Origin: JACKII01 sp963974445
Lineage (GTDB): Bacteria; Pseudomonadota; Alphaproteobacteria; Bin95
Reading direction: 5' to 3'
Length of the DNA: 64,000 nt
Assembly (NCBI GenBank): GCA_963974445.1
Contig: CAXBDI010000001.1
Span: 1-64,000, forward strand
Below the pieces are notes generated by a model that saw nothing but the letters and a program-made list of their open reading frames with translations, did not search any database and was not told the DNA's origin. Shown piece by piece: positions 23,798 through 33,003 of the stretch; the first letter of the stretch is position 1; each line of letters begins with the position of its first letter. The translations under genes were made by a program, and so were the position numbers.

Positions 23798-26386
23798 TCA
23801 CGATCCGGGCGAAGGGGCTGGAAACAACTGGCTGACCTGCTGGCTGCGGGTCAGCACCGCCGATATGACATCGGGAAGGGTTAAATTGTCCGGAAGAGGC
23901 GGCGCATTCAGAGCCGCTGCGGCATCGCCGAAACCGGCCGCGGCGGCGATCTGCATGGCCCGTCCGGCCTGGTTACCCAATGGTTCGGTGCCGCCCGCCA
24001 TGTAACCGGCTGCCAGCGCCCGCAGCGCGACATCGCCGTCGCCGGGCTTCAGGTCTTGGCTGTCGATAGTGGCCAGCGCGGTCCGATAGGCCGCCGCGGT
24101 GCGGCTCCAGTCGCCGTTGGCCCACAGCAGTCCGGCGGCTATTTCAGCCGCTCGCCCTGGATTTTCCGGCTTGTCCATTGCAACTGCGGCGGCGTCGGCA
24201 TAGCGGCCCAACTGCGCCAGTGCCCGACGGCGCAGATCGGCGGTTGGCTGATCGCCGGCCTCGGCTTTGTCCAACGTCGCCAGCGCTTCCGCAGGATAGC
24301 CGGCGCGCAGGCGGGCTTCGGCCAGCATCGTCTGCAACCGGGGATCCGCCTCGGGTTTTGCCGCCATCGACGCGACGATGCGCTCGGTCACGGAAGGCAG
24401 CCCGGCCGCCAGCATGCGCGACGCCATATGCTTGAGAATGGCCTGGCTGTCGCGGTCTTCGGCCAATTGGTGACGATAGTCGGTGTAGAGTTGCAGCGCC
24501 GTGGCGTCATCGACGGCGCCGGGCTTCAGCAACGCCTTCTTTAGAAGCGCCCGGGTCTTGGCGTCGACCGGGGCACGGCTGACCGACTCCGGCAGCCGCT
24601 GCGCTGCGCCGCGCAGCTCTTCGAGTGCGGTGGCGACATCGCCGCTGGCCGCGTGCAGATCGGCCGCCAGCAACGCGACCGGCAACAGGCGTGAGTCGCC
24701 GCGGTAGTCGAACAAAGCGCCGCGGACGGCGTCCTTCGCCCAGTCTGGCGGTGGCTCGCCCTTGGCCAAGGCGTCCTCGATTAGTGCCAGCCGCGCCAGC
24801 CGCCGATTTTCCGGCGCACCTTCGATCGCTTGCGACAGATACCAATTCGCCCGGTCCTTCTGCCCGAGCAGCAGCGCCAGCCGGCCTTGCAGTAAGGCGA
24901 TCCTGTCAGCGACCGCCTGGGCGGGGGCTGGGTCCGGCGCATCCAGAAACTGGCTCGCAAGGTCTGCGTCGGCCTGATACAACGCCATCTCCGCCAATTG
25001 CAGGGCCAGGACGGTTCGGGGATGCTGCGCGAACTGGGCGAGCGGAAGGACCGCCTCCTTGGCCGCCCGCGCTGCCAGCCCGCCGAAGCCGTGTGCGTTC
25101 AGCAACGCCGCCCGCCAGACTGCGATATCGCGGCGGCAGGGATCTTCGCGCAGCAGCGCATCGCCCGCCTCCTGACCGCGGCCCAGCAGAATGAGAACGG
25201 CATCGACGAGCGCCGGCGATGGCGTGTTGCCGGCGGATAGATAGGCCAGCGCCTCCTGCGTCAGTCCGTGCGAGAGGTAAAACATCGCCATCTGGCTGAC
25301 GGCCGCGACACGCTCCAACCCGATGAGCGCCGCGCGCTGGGCGCCGATGGCCCGGGAGAAGTTGTCACCGCGCCGGTCGATCGCATTCCAGTCGATCAGC
25401 GGCGGCTGTATCTGGCCCTCGCAAACCCATGCCGTTGTGTCGATCGGTAACAGGGGCGATGCCATGGCGGCGTCTGCTGCGACAGGGCTGTCGGCACGGC
25501 TGGGCGGCGGATCGGCTGCGGGTTGCGGTTTGGGTTGCGGCGCGACCTGCACATTCGTGATGTTGGCAGGCGGCTTGTCGCCGTCCGTGGCGGGCTGTTC
25601 GGCATCGGCCTCGCCCGGCCGCTTCATGAAGCCGTGGCGCGCCGCCCATTCCAGCGATTGCCGCAGCTTGCTGATCTCGTCGGCTGCCAGGGTTCCGTCG
25701 GCGGGCGGAGTGAAGCGGGCGGTCGCCGCGGCAGTCTCGTCGCCCGTTGCCGGACCGGGCCGCGGGGCATTCGAGGGGGCGCCGTCGCCCCCGCTTTGCC
25801 CGGCGATTGCCGAGCCATCGTCGGGCCGACGGCCGGCTGGGCGTGGCCGCGGAAAGGGGCCCGCGATAGCCGCTATTTGTGCCGCCGGGCCGGCCAGTGA
25901 CGCGGGCGGCGGTTGCGGTGCTGCGTTTGCGGCTGCCCGTGCCGGGGTGGCGGAGGACGTGGCCTCGGCTGGTTTGACGGCCTCTTTGTCCCGAACTTCC
26001 ACCAGCACCCGCTGATTGGCGTCGAGTGCGATGGAGGCGGCGCAATCGCAGGTGAAGCGCAAAGCGAAGGCCGCGCCATTCGGCCGGTCTTCCGGTCCGG
26101 CGAAGGTGATGCGGCTGGCCCGGCGGCGCGGATAGACCTCGTCGAACGCAAACCTGATGTTGGCGCCCGGGAACAGCACCGTTATCTGGCGGTCGGATTG
26201 CTCCACCCTGAAACCGCCGGTGGGCGTGAAGTTGAACGCGACGCGCGAGCTTGCGCCGACATCGCCGGCGCTGACCCTGACCAGCGTGGACCGGCCGTCT
26301 TCGGGCTCCGCCGCAATCGATGGCGCAGCGCAGAACAGACTTGCTGCGATCCAAAGGCCGGCCAGTGCGAACGGATATCCCAGCAT
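23798..26386 (-). CDS. Large secreted AMIN/TPR-like protein of the flagellar cluster, function unknown
   Basis: 862 residues. A signal peptide (MLGYPFALAGLWIAASLFC..., cleaved near SIAA) puts it in the periplasm. Residues about 35-135 form a beta-rich segment (SRVAFNFTPTGGFRVEQSDRQ, RVLVEVRDK) resembling AMIN domains that bind cell wall or secretin partners. About 140-310 is Pro/Ala-rich linker. From about 330 to the end are helical repeats of TPR character (ATALEELRGAAQRLP, AEALATLDKAEAGDQPTADLRR). It starts 3 bp after motA and ends 7 bp before flgF, so it is co-expressed with stator and rod genes. No known flagellar name could be assigned. Confidence 0.8.
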   Translation of the reverse strand: MLGYPFALAGLWIAASLFCAAPSIAAEPEDGRSTLVRVSAGDVGASSRVAFNFTPTGGFRVEQSDRQITVLFPGANIRFAFDEVYPRRRASRITFAGPEDRPNGAAFALRFTCDCAASIALDANQRVLVEVRDKEAVKPAEATSSATPARAAANAAPQPPPASLAGPAAQIAAIAGPFPRPRPAGRRPDDGSAIAGQSGGDGAPSNAPRPGPATGDETAAATARFTPPADGTLAADEISKLRQSLEWAARHGFMKRPGEADAEQPATDGDKPPANITNVQVAPQPKPQPAADPPPSRADSPVAADAAMASPLLPIDTTAWVCEGQIQPPLIDWNAIDRRGDNFSRAIGAQRAALIGLERVAAVSQMAMFYLSHGLTQEALAYLSAGNTPSPALVDAVLILLGRGQEAGDALLREDPCRRDIAVWRAALLNAHGFGGLAARAAKEAVLPLAQFAQHPRTVLALQLAEMALYQADADLASQFLDAPDPAPAQAVADRIALLQGRLALLLGQKDRANWYLSQAIEGAPENRRLARLALIEDALAKGEPPPDWAKDAVRGALFDYRGDSRLLPVALLAADLHAASGDVATALEELRGAAQRLPESVSRAPVDAKTRALLKKALLKPGAVDDATALQLYTDYRHQLAEDRDSQAILKHMASRMLAAGLPSVTERIVASMAAKPEADPRLQTMLAEARLRAGYPAEALATLDKAEAGDQPTADLRRRALAQLGRYADAAAVAMDKPENPGRAAEIAAGLLWANGDWSRTAAAYRTALATIDSQDLKPGDGDVALRALAAGYMAGGTEPLGNQAGRAMQIAAAAGFGDAAAALNAPPLPDNLTLPDVISAVLTRSQQVSQLFPAPSPGS

Positions 26387-26389
26387 CGG

Positions 26390-27271
26390 TTATGCCGCCA
26401 ACGGCACGACGCCGCTTTTGACGGCGTCCAGTGCTTCTTCGATTTCCAGGAAGGATGGCTGGACATGCGCCGGGACGCTCTTCCGCCCGACCTCAATGCA
26501 AATATTTGGCTGATGCCGGTTCAGATACGCGACAAAGACGTCGCGGATCAGGTTATAGAAACGCGCTTCTTCCTCGTGGATCGCTCGTATTCTGGCGGCG
26601 AGCGGGCCGACGACGCCGTATGACAGAAATACACCCAAAAACGTGCCGACCAATGCGCCGCCGATCATTTTGCCCAGAATTTCCGGCGGTTGGTCGATGG
26701 AGGCCATGGTCTTGATCACACCCATCACCGCGGCGACGATGCCCAACGCCGGCAGGCCGTCGGCCATTGTTTGCAGTGCGGTGGATGTCGCAAGAATCTC
26801 TTCGTGATGCTTGTCCAGATCGCGGCCCATGACATCGTCGAGTTGATGCGGGTTGTCGAAACTCATACCGACCGCGCGCAGATAGTCGCAGATCATGCCG
26901 ATGGCATGATGATCGTGCAAAATATTCGGGTAGCGATTGAAGATGGTGGAATCGTGGGGGTTTTCGATATGCGATTCGACCGCCATGGGGTTGGCGCGGC
27001 TCAGGCGCACCAACTCGAACAGCAAGCAGAGCAAGGCCGTATAATCCGCCTTCTTCCACTTGGCGCCCTTCAGCGCCTTGCCCAGGTCCTTGCCCGTTTG
27101 TTTGAGGACGGTGACGCCGTTCGCGATCATGTAAGCGCCAATTGCGGCGCCGCCGATGATCAGGAACTCGAAGGGCAAGGCTTTCATGATGATATCGAGC
27201 TTGCCGCCGGCCGCTACATAGCCGCCGAACACACTTCCCAGCACCACCATCACGCCGATGATCGGCAGCAT
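26390..27271 (-). CDS. motA: Flagellar motor stator protein MotA
   Basis: 293-residue inner-membrane stator subunit. ATG at 27271 gives MLPIIGVMVVLGSVFGGYVAAGG with the first span, then spans near residues 30-50, 170-190 and 200-220. The cytoplasmic loop and the conserved Pro-containing segment ALVGTFLGVFLSYGVVGPLA match MotA. Ten extra in-frame codons upstream lack similarity. MotB, its peptidoglycan-binding partner, is not next to it, which is uncommon. Confidence 0.95.
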   Translation of the reverse strand: MLPIIGVMVVLGSVFGGYVAAGGKLDIIMKALPFEFLIIGGAAIGAYMIANGVTVLKQTGKDLGKALKGAKWKKADYTALLCLLFELVRLSRANPMAVESHIENPHDSTIFNRYPNILHDHHAIGMICDYLRAVGMSFDNPHQLDDVMGRDLDKHHEEILATSTALQTMADGLPALGIVAAVMGVIKTMASIDQPPEILGKMIGGALVGTFLGVFLSYGVVGPLAARIRAIHEEEARFYNLIRDVFVAYLNRHQPNICIEVGRKSVPAHVQPSFLEIEEALDAVKSGVVPLAA

Positions 27272-27376
27272 TGTCGTCCCCGTTTCAATTTCCAGTAACA
27301 AGACCGGCGCAGCGGCGGCAGGCCGTCACGCTGGCGCGATGATGGCGCAAAAGCCTTAATAGGACGCTGCAACCAA

Positions 27377-28216
27377 TCATTTTTGGCGCACGGCGCTGGA
27401 TTTACCGGCCAGCAACAGGCTGATCGCATAGGCGTTTTGCGGCTCCATGTTTGCCATGATTTGCGCAGAACTGTTTTGGCGCATCCTGCGGACGAAGCCG
27501 GCACCGATTTCCGGCGGCATCTGGTCGAAGATCAGGGCCGCCTGTTTCGGTTTCATTTTCTCGTAGATCGAAACCAGTTGCATCGCCTCCTCCTCCGCCA
27601 CGGCTCCCGCCTTACCGAACGCTGACTCCAACGCGGACTGTTGGCGGGCCAGTTCCCCGAGTTGGGCCGCGACGCGCTTTTCCGTCACTTCCAATTCGCG
27701 CCGGCGGGTATCCAGGCGCATGGCCATGGCCGAGAGTTCCTGCTCGCGCTCCAGCGCTGCGGCGAGGAACGCGCCATCGATACAGCGCTTGTCGTCATTC
27801 ATGCCGCTCACGCCCATAGATTTCCCCGACGGGAGCATTTCGGGCGAGGCCGTGCCGGACTCGCCGGCCGTCACTGGCGGCGGCGTTTTTGCAGCGGCTT
27901 CGGGGCCGGTCGGCGCTTCGGCATCGCTGCCGTTGGCCGGCATGGCTTGCACAGCGTCTTGCGGCACCGATGCGGCAATATCGCCGGGGTTGGTGTCGCT
28001 GGCTGCATAGGCGCTGCTTGAGAGGGCATCGGCAATCTCTTGGCGGAGGCCGTTCGCCCGCAGAACCGCGGAGGCGAGGAAAATGCAGGCGATGAGATAG
28101 AGCGCGCTGGAGCTACGCTGCCTGGCCCGGCGCGCCAGTTGTGCGATACGTGGGGCGGTCGTGCCGGTTTTGGCGGAAGCGCGGCGGTTAGGGCGCTGGG
28201 TCGGTGTGTCAGTCAC
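27377..28216 (-). CDS. MotE-like flagellar protein (MgtE-N type domain)
   Basis: 279 residues: a membrane span near residues 38-54 (SALYLIACIFLASAVL), a disordered linker, a predicted coiled coil (about 155-215, EREQELSAMAMRLDTRRREL...) and a C-terminal MgtE_N-like helical domain (KMKPKQAALIFDQMPPEIGAGFVRRM). This layout matches MotE, a periplasmic chaperone for MotC/stator function in rhizobia. Overlaps the DUF6468 gene by 8 bp and precedes motA by 105 bp. Confidence 0.8.
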   Translation of the reverse strand: MTDTPTQRPNRRASAKTGTTAPRIAQLARRARQRSSSALYLIACIFLASAVLRANGLRQEIADALSSSAYAASDTNPGDIAASVPQDAVQAMPANGSDAEAPTGPEAAAKTPPPVTAGESGTASPEMLPSGKSMGVSGMNDDKRCIDGAFLAAALEREQELSAMAMRLDTRRRELEVTEKRVAAQLGELARQQSALESAFGKAGAVAEEEAMQLVSIYEKMKPKQAALIFDQMPPEIGAGFVRRMRQNSSAQIMANMEPQNAYAISLLLAGKSSAVRQK

Positions 28217-28841
28217 TCACCGCCCTCTCACTCACCGCCGCAGCGCTGCCATTGAGATGGCGCGAGCGCATCGGCATGACATCCGGCAGCGGGTCCTCCC
28301 CAGCGCCGCCCATCCCGACACCAGCCTCGGCTTGACCCTGCATCACGGCTTCCAGCAGCAATATCTCGGTTTCGTCTTCGTAGTAGCGCGGACAAGATGC
28401 CTGATCTGGGGATGCCTCGAACCCGTCCGCCGCCGTATCGGCATCCGCAGTCTGGCCGGCCTGCCGGCGGCTGTCTCTGGCCGCGTTGACGGCACTCCGC
28501 AGGTGGCCGATGATCTGGCGGGCATCGGTTAATTTTCGATCCAGAACCGCCAATTGGTCCGTGCCATCCTCCAGAAGGGCGGCAGTACGCTCGGCGATGG
28601 CGCGTGCTTCCTGCAAATGCTGCTCCAGCGCTTCCGACTCGGTTCGAGCCGCTGCCCGTGTCTGGCTGAGGCTGGAGTTGAGCCGCTCTACCGCCTTCAC
28701 CATGTCGGCGACGCCCTTGCCGACACCCTGGTCGGCGCTGGCCAGTCGGCGGACGCGGCGCGACAGCACGATGCAGTAGAAGCACGCGGTCAAGCTGGCG
28801 GACAATAACCCGCCGTCGACCAGAATATTCAACGCATCCAT
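28209..28841 (-). CDS. DUF6468-type flagellar-cluster membrane protein
   Basis: 210 residues. A single N-terminal membrane span (LLSASLTACFYCIVL, residues 12-26) followed by a long predicted coiled coil (about 35-120) and a charged tail. An excellent GGGAGGTGA site precedes the ATG at 28841. DUF6468 proteins occur between fliL/fliM and motE-type genes in Rhodospirillales and their role is unknown. Overlaps the motE-like gene. The 78 bp up to fliL hold no gene. Confidence 0.75.
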   Translation of the reverse strand: MDALNILVDGGLLSASLTACFYCIVLSRRVRRLASADQGVGKGVADMVKAVERLNSSLSQTRAAARTESEALEQHLQEARAIAERTAALLEDGTDQLAVLDRKLTDARQIIGHLRSAVNAARDSRRQAGQTADADTAADGFEASPDQASCPRYYEDETEILLLEAVMQGQAEAGVGMGGAGEDPLPDVMPMRSRHLNGSAAAVSERAVSD

Positions 28842-28919
28842 AATCACCTCCCGGGCGTTAGAATCGGGCAGCCGGCACCGGACGGCGGTGGCGTCGCCTG
28901 CCCCGTGTCGCTGTTGGGT

Positions 28920-29417
28920 TTAGCGCAGCAGAAACTCCGCGATCAGCACCGCTTTCACCGCCTCATCGCCGGTCACCAACCGCACCCGGCGTAGCATCTC
29001 GGCCCGCAGCCGCTCCATCGCCAGGATCGATGAGACATCGCGCTCGTCCACCGCCCGCAAAAAAATGTTCAGCGTATCGACAATCCGCGGTTCCGCTTGC
29101 CGGACGCTCTCGGCGGACTTGGGGTCGATTTCCAGGTGCAGTTTCGTGCGCAGGAACTGCGCCGTGGCGCCACCGCCCAGCGGGATGGTGAATTCCGGCA
29201 GGCTGTGAAACGTCGGCGGTGTTTGGTTGATATTTTTGGTGTCCTGTTGCGGGTCGAGGTTGTCGGCATCGCTTTGGCCGACGAAGGGGATGGGGATCAG
29301 GCCCATCATCCCAGCGGCAAACCCGCCGCCGCCGCCCAGGACGATGACGGCCAGCAACACGATAAGCCCTTTTGCGCCGCCCTTTTTGGGAGGCCCTTCG
29401 GCAACGACTTCTGTCAA
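28920..29417 (-). CDS. fliL: Flagellar basal-body-associated protein FliL
   Basis: 165-residue single-span inner-membrane protein that forms a ring round the stator. Cytoplasmic N-terminus with KKGGAKG, span LIVLLAVIVLGGGGGFAAGMM, then the periplasmic stomatin-like domain (FLRTKLHLEIDP, RIVDTLNIFLRAVDERD, AVLIAEFLLR). First gene of the leftward run. fliM, usually just downstream of fliL, is absent here. The 158 bp between fliL and fliF form a divergent promoter region without a confident motif. Confidence 0.93.
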   Translation of the reverse strand: MTEVVAEGPPKKGGAKGLIVLLAVIVLGGGGGFAAGMMGLIPIPFVGQSDADNLDPQQDTKNINQTPPTFHSLPEFTIPLGGGATAQFLRTKLHLEIDPKSAESVRQAEPRIVDTLNIFLRAVDERDVSSILAMERLRAEMLRRVRLVTGDEAVKAVLIAEFLLR

Positions 29418-29575
29418 GGTACACCTACCCGCCTTTTCTTGTGTTTGGCGGACAATACAGCCGGCACCTAAACGGGTTATTAATCTAACTAAATCACGAT
29501 CTTGGTGGATGCTTTATAGAAGCAGCAGGTCCTGATGGATCAACCTGTAGCCAATCTAGCCAGAAGGCGGTTCGA

Positions 29576-31213
29576 GTGAGCATGGAACGGCTCGTCGAAA
29601 ATTTGCAGAAGCTTGGAGCCGGGCGCCTTGTAGCGCTCGGCCTCGGCGTGGCTGCAACCATTGCGGTGGTCGGATTCCTTGCCATTTCCACGACCCGGCC
29701 TGATTTCGCACCGCTGTATTCCGGGCTCGACGCGAAGTCCGCCGGCGAAATCGCGGCGCGTCTGGATAGTCTGGGCATTCCCTACGAGGTCTCGGGCACC
29801 ACTCTGCTGGTGCCGGCTATGGCGCGCGACCGGGCGCGCATGACCCTGGCGGGGGAGGGGCTGCCGCGTCAAGGCCAGGCCGGATACGAACTGCTCGACA
29901 ATCTGGATGGCTTCGGCGTCACCGCCGATATGTTCGACGCGACCTACTGGCGGGCGAAGGAGGGCGAGCTGGCTCGCACCATCACCGCGCTCGACAATGT
30001 GCAAAGCGCCCGCGTTCATATCGCTCGGCCCACCCGCACCGCCTTTTCGCGCGAGCGTGTGGCGCCGTCGGCCTCCGTTGTCGTGACCACCGGCAGCGGC
30101 GCGCAGCTGAGCCGGCGGCAGGCATTCGCCGTCCGTCATATCGTCGCGCTCGCGGTTAAAGCGCTCGATCCCGGCCGGGTGACGGTGATCGACAGTTTCA
30201 ACGGCCTGGTGCTCGGCCCGGACGAGGGCGAGGACGGCATGAGCGCCGACGACGCCCGCATCGCGCGGGAGGCGCGCATCCGCAGCGAGTTGGAGGCTCT
30301 GCTGAGTGCTCATGTCGGCGCTGGGCGAGTGCGCGTCAGCGTGGCGGTGGAGACCGACAACGAAACCGAGTCCGTCACCGAACGGGTATTCGATCCCGAA
30401 GGCCGCGTCGCTATCCATAGCGACACGACCGAATCCTCGGAAAATACAGTCGAGCCGGCTGACGGCGGCGCCGAGGGCGCGGTCGGTGTCGGCGGCAACT
30501 TGCCGGAGGGGCAGGGGCAAGGCGGCGGGGCGGCCGGTTCCAGCCAAAAAACCAGCACCAAGGAACGGGTCAACTACGAAGTGTCGGAAGTTCGGCGCGA
30601 GCGGCGCAAGCTGGCCGGCGCGATCAAGCGAATTTCCGTTGCCGTGCTGGTCGATGGTACGCTGGCGACCGATGCGAACGGCGAGACTGCCTGGCAGCCG
30701 CGTTCGGCTGAGGATCTGGATACCATCGGCAAGCTGGTGCGCTCGGCCATCGCATTCGATGCGGAGCGCGGCGATGTCGTCACCGTCGAAAACCTGCAAT
30801 TCGCCATTTCCGCCCAGGACGAGACCACCCCGGCGAACAGCGGCCTGTTAGGCGCATTTGCCGGAAACCTGGTCGATTTGGTCGAGATATTGGGGCTCGT
30901 CGCTATCGTTGCGCTGCTGATGTGGTTCGTGGTTCGGCCACTGACCAGCGGCCGGGCGTTCGAATCGCCGGCGGACGAACCGCTGGCCCTGCCCGAGCGC
31001 GAGGCGGCGGACGCCGGCGACGACCCGGCGGAGGAAGCTGACGACGCCGAGTTCACCGAGGCCGCCAATGAAGATAGCGGCCCGATCGAAGCATTGCCTG
31101 CCAACAACAGCCACGTGGCGCGCCTGCACACTGTCGTCGACGATCACCCGGACGAATCCTTCGCGCTCATCCGCAAATGGCTGCACGAGACCGATGAGGA
31201 GGAGGCGGCATGA
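29576..31213 (+). CDS. fliF: Flagellar MS-ring protein FliF
   Basis: 545 residues. Two membrane spans: about residues 19-40 (LGVAATIAVVGFLAIST) and 430-455 (LVDLVEILGLVAIVALLMWF). Between them is the YscJ/FliF domain (FAPLYSGLDAKSAGEIAARL, AFSRERVAPSASVVV). The C-terminal tail is acidic and ends SHVARLHTVVDDHPDESFALIRKWL, the FliG-binding segment. GTG at 29576 is 8 bases after AGAAGG; an ATG two codons on is the alternative. Overlaps fliH by 4 bp. Confidence 0.95.
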   Translation: MSMERLVENLQKLGAGRLVALGLGVAATIAVVGFLAISTTRPDFAPLYSGLDAKSAGEIAARLDSLGIPYEVSGTTLLVPAMARDRARMTLAGEGLPRQGQAGYELLDNLDGFGVTADMFDATYWRAKEGELARTITALDNVQSARVHIARPTRTAFSRERVAPSASVVVTTGSGAQLSRRQAFAVRHIVALAVKALDPGRVTVIDSFNGLVLGPDEGEDGMSADDARIAREARIRSELEALLSAHVGAGRVRVSVAVETDNETESVTERVFDPEGRVAIHSDTTESSENTVEPADGGAEGAVGVGGNLPEGQGQGGGAAGSSQKTSTKERVNYEVSEVRRERRKLAGAIKRISVAVLVDGTLATDANGETAWQPRSAEDLDTIGKLVRSAIAFDAERGDVVTVENLQFAISAQDETTPANSGLLGAFAGNLVDLVEILGLVAIVALLMWFVVRPLTSGRAFESPADEPLALPEREAADAGDDPAEEADDAEFTEAANEDSGPIEALPANNSHVARLHTVVDDHPDESFALIRKWLHETDEEEAA

Positions 31214-31863
31214 TCGGCTCCACCGTGCGCCTCCAAGATTTCGAGCTGGAGGCCAAGGCGGCACTGACAGAGACCGCCACCTATGGGCAGGCGGAGGTCG
31301 ATGCGATTCGGCGCAGCGCCTTCGCTGCCGGGCGGGCCGACGGCCAGGCCGCCGCCGCAAAAGCCGCTGCTGCGGCCGATGCCGACCGGCTCACCGCTGT
31401 CGACCGCATGGTTCAGCAGGCCGCCGACCTCAGTCAGGAGGTCGATGTGCTGCTGGACCAGAGCCTGGATCGCCTGGAGAGCGTTCTGCGCGCCGCGCTG
31501 ACCATCGCGCTGCCGGCCGTGGCTGCCAGCGAGGCGATGGATCGACTCTCCGCGGCCTTGCACGAGGCCGCGGCTGCCGTGCCGCTGCCCTCCATCGAGG
31601 TGATCGCGTCACCCGCAACGGTGGAGAGGTTGCGCGCTTGCACCGCCGCTCTGCCTGCCCGCCTTATGCTGACCGCCGACGAAGGCATCGCCGACGGCGC
31701 CGCACGGTTGCGCTGGCAATCCGGCGGCGCCGATTTTTCCCCGAACGCGGCTGTGGCAGCAATCGAACAGGCGCTGGAAACATTCCTTGGCCGTCCGGAT
31801 CACCCCGGCAGCGAGGCCAGCGTCGCCCCCCCGCCAAACCGAAAGACCCATACCGATGCATGA
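31210..31863 (+). CDS. fliH: FliH-like flagellar export regulator
   Basis: 217 residues. Low overall conservation, but the Ala-rich helical middle (AFAAGRADGQAAAAKAAAAA) and a C-terminal globular part with LRWQSGGADFSPNAAVAAIEQAL fit FliH/HrpE-type regulators of the FliI ATPase. Position between fliF and fliN agrees. FliI itself is not in the window. Overlaps fliN by 8 bp. Confidence 0.75.
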   Translation: MIGSTVRLQDFELEAKAALTETATYGQAEVDAIRRSAFAAGRADGQAAAAKAAAAADADRLTAVDRMVQQAADLSQEVDVLLDQSLDRLESVLRAALTIALPAVAASEAMDRLSAALHEAAAAVPLPSIEVIASPATVERLRACTAALPARLMLTADEGIADGAARLRWQSGGADFSPNAAVAAIEQALETFLGRPDHPGSEASVAPPPNRKTHTDA

Positions 31864-32251
31864 TGACACCGATGGCCGCGACGCCGACGATACCGACGGT
31901 CCCGAGGTCGAGGCGGAAGTCGTCGATGCGGAGGAGATCGACGACGATCAGTCCGCCGCCGACGCCGAGACCCTTGCTTCGCAGGCGCAGGAGCCAAACT
32001 CACGCCGAGCCATATTCTCCGTACCGGTCGAAGTCGTGGTTTGTGTCGGCAAAGCGCTGCCGCCCATCGGCGAACTCATCAATATGCGCCGCGACGCCAT
32101 CATCGTGCTCGACCGGCGCATCGATGACCCGGTCGATATCCGCATTGGCGACCGGGTCATCGCCCGCGGCGAATTGCAGGAGTTGGAGGATGGCTCTGGC
32201 CGGTTGGGCGTGCGAATGACGGAAATCGTGGATGGCGTGTTCGGACGATAG
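31856..32251 (+). CDS. fliN: Flagellar switch protein FliN
   Basis: 131 residues. An acidic N-terminus (about 45 residues) precedes the SpoA/FliN domain: FSVPVEVVVCVGKALPPIGELINM, then DRVIARGELQELEDGSGRLGVRMTEIV. ATG at 31856 lies inside the end of fliH. FliN forms the lower C-ring with FliM, whose gene is not nearby. Confidence 0.93.
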   Translation: MHDDTDGRDADDTDGPEVEAEVVDAEEIDDDQSAADAETLASQAQEPNSRRAIFSVPVEVVVCVGKALPPIGELINMRRDAIIVLDRRIDDPVDIRIGDRVIARGELQELEDGSGRLGVRMTEIVDGVFGR

Positions 32252-32256
32252 CGGCG

Positions 32257-33003
32257 ATGCGATTCGTTTCCATAGCGCACGCGATGATGGGTTTGGCGGC
32301 CGCCGCCGTGGTGCTGGCAGTGCCCGCAGCCGCTGCGGCGCAGTCGATCAACATCGATCTGGGGGCGGAGGGACAATTGACGCCCCGCCTGATTCAATTG
32401 TTCGTCATTATCACGGTGCTCAGCCTTGCGCCCGGTATCCTGATGATGGCGACCACTTTTCCGTTCATGGTTACGGTGCTGTCGATCCTGCGCCAGGCTA
32501 TCGGCGTGCAGCAGGCGCCGCCGAACATGATGATGGTCAGCCTGGCGCTGTTCCTCACGCTGTTCGTGATGGAGCCGGTATTCAATCAGGCCTGGCAGGA
32601 AGGCGTGTCGCCTTACATGGAGGCGAATATCACCGAGGAGCAAGCGCTGGAGCGCACGATTGCGCCCTTTCGCGTCTTTATGGAAGCGCGGGTCAAGGAC
32701 AACCACAGCGGCCTGATGATGGAATTGGCTGAGGCGCGGATCGGCGACGATGGCCGCATCCCGCTCTCGGCATTGCTGCCTGCCTTCATGATTACCGAGA
32801 TCGAGCGGGCGTTTCAGTTCGGCTTCATCGTCTTCCTGCCGTTTTTGGTGATCGACATCGTCGTTGCGTCGATCCTGATGGCCATGGGCATGATCATGGT
32901 GCCGCCGGTGATGATCGCGTTGCCGTTCAAACTGGCGTTCTTTACCGTCAGCAACGGCTGGGAATTGATTGCCGGCGCCATGGTGCGGAGCTACGGCGGA
33001 TGA
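32257..33003 (+). CDS. fliP: Flagellar export gate protein FliP
   Basis: 248 residues with a cleavable signal peptide (ends PAAAAAQ) and four membrane spans. Signatures PFMVTVLSILRQAIGVQQAPPN (near residue 70) and LLPAFMITEIERAFQFGF (near residue 172) are FliP-specific, as is DIVVASILMAMGMIMVPP. Starts 5 bp after fliN. Confidence 0.97.
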   Translation: MRFVSIAHAMMGLAAAAVVLAVPAAAAAQSINIDLGAEGQLTPRLIQLFVIITVLSLAPGILMMATTFPFMVTVLSILRQAIGVQQAPPNMMMVSLALFLTLFVMEPVFNQAWQEGVSPYMEANITEEQALERTIAPFRVFMEARVKDNHSGLMMELAEARIGDDGRIPLSALLPAFMITEIERAFQFGFIVFLPFLVIDIVVASILMAMGMIMVPPVMIALPFKLAFFTVSNGWELIAGAMVRSYGG

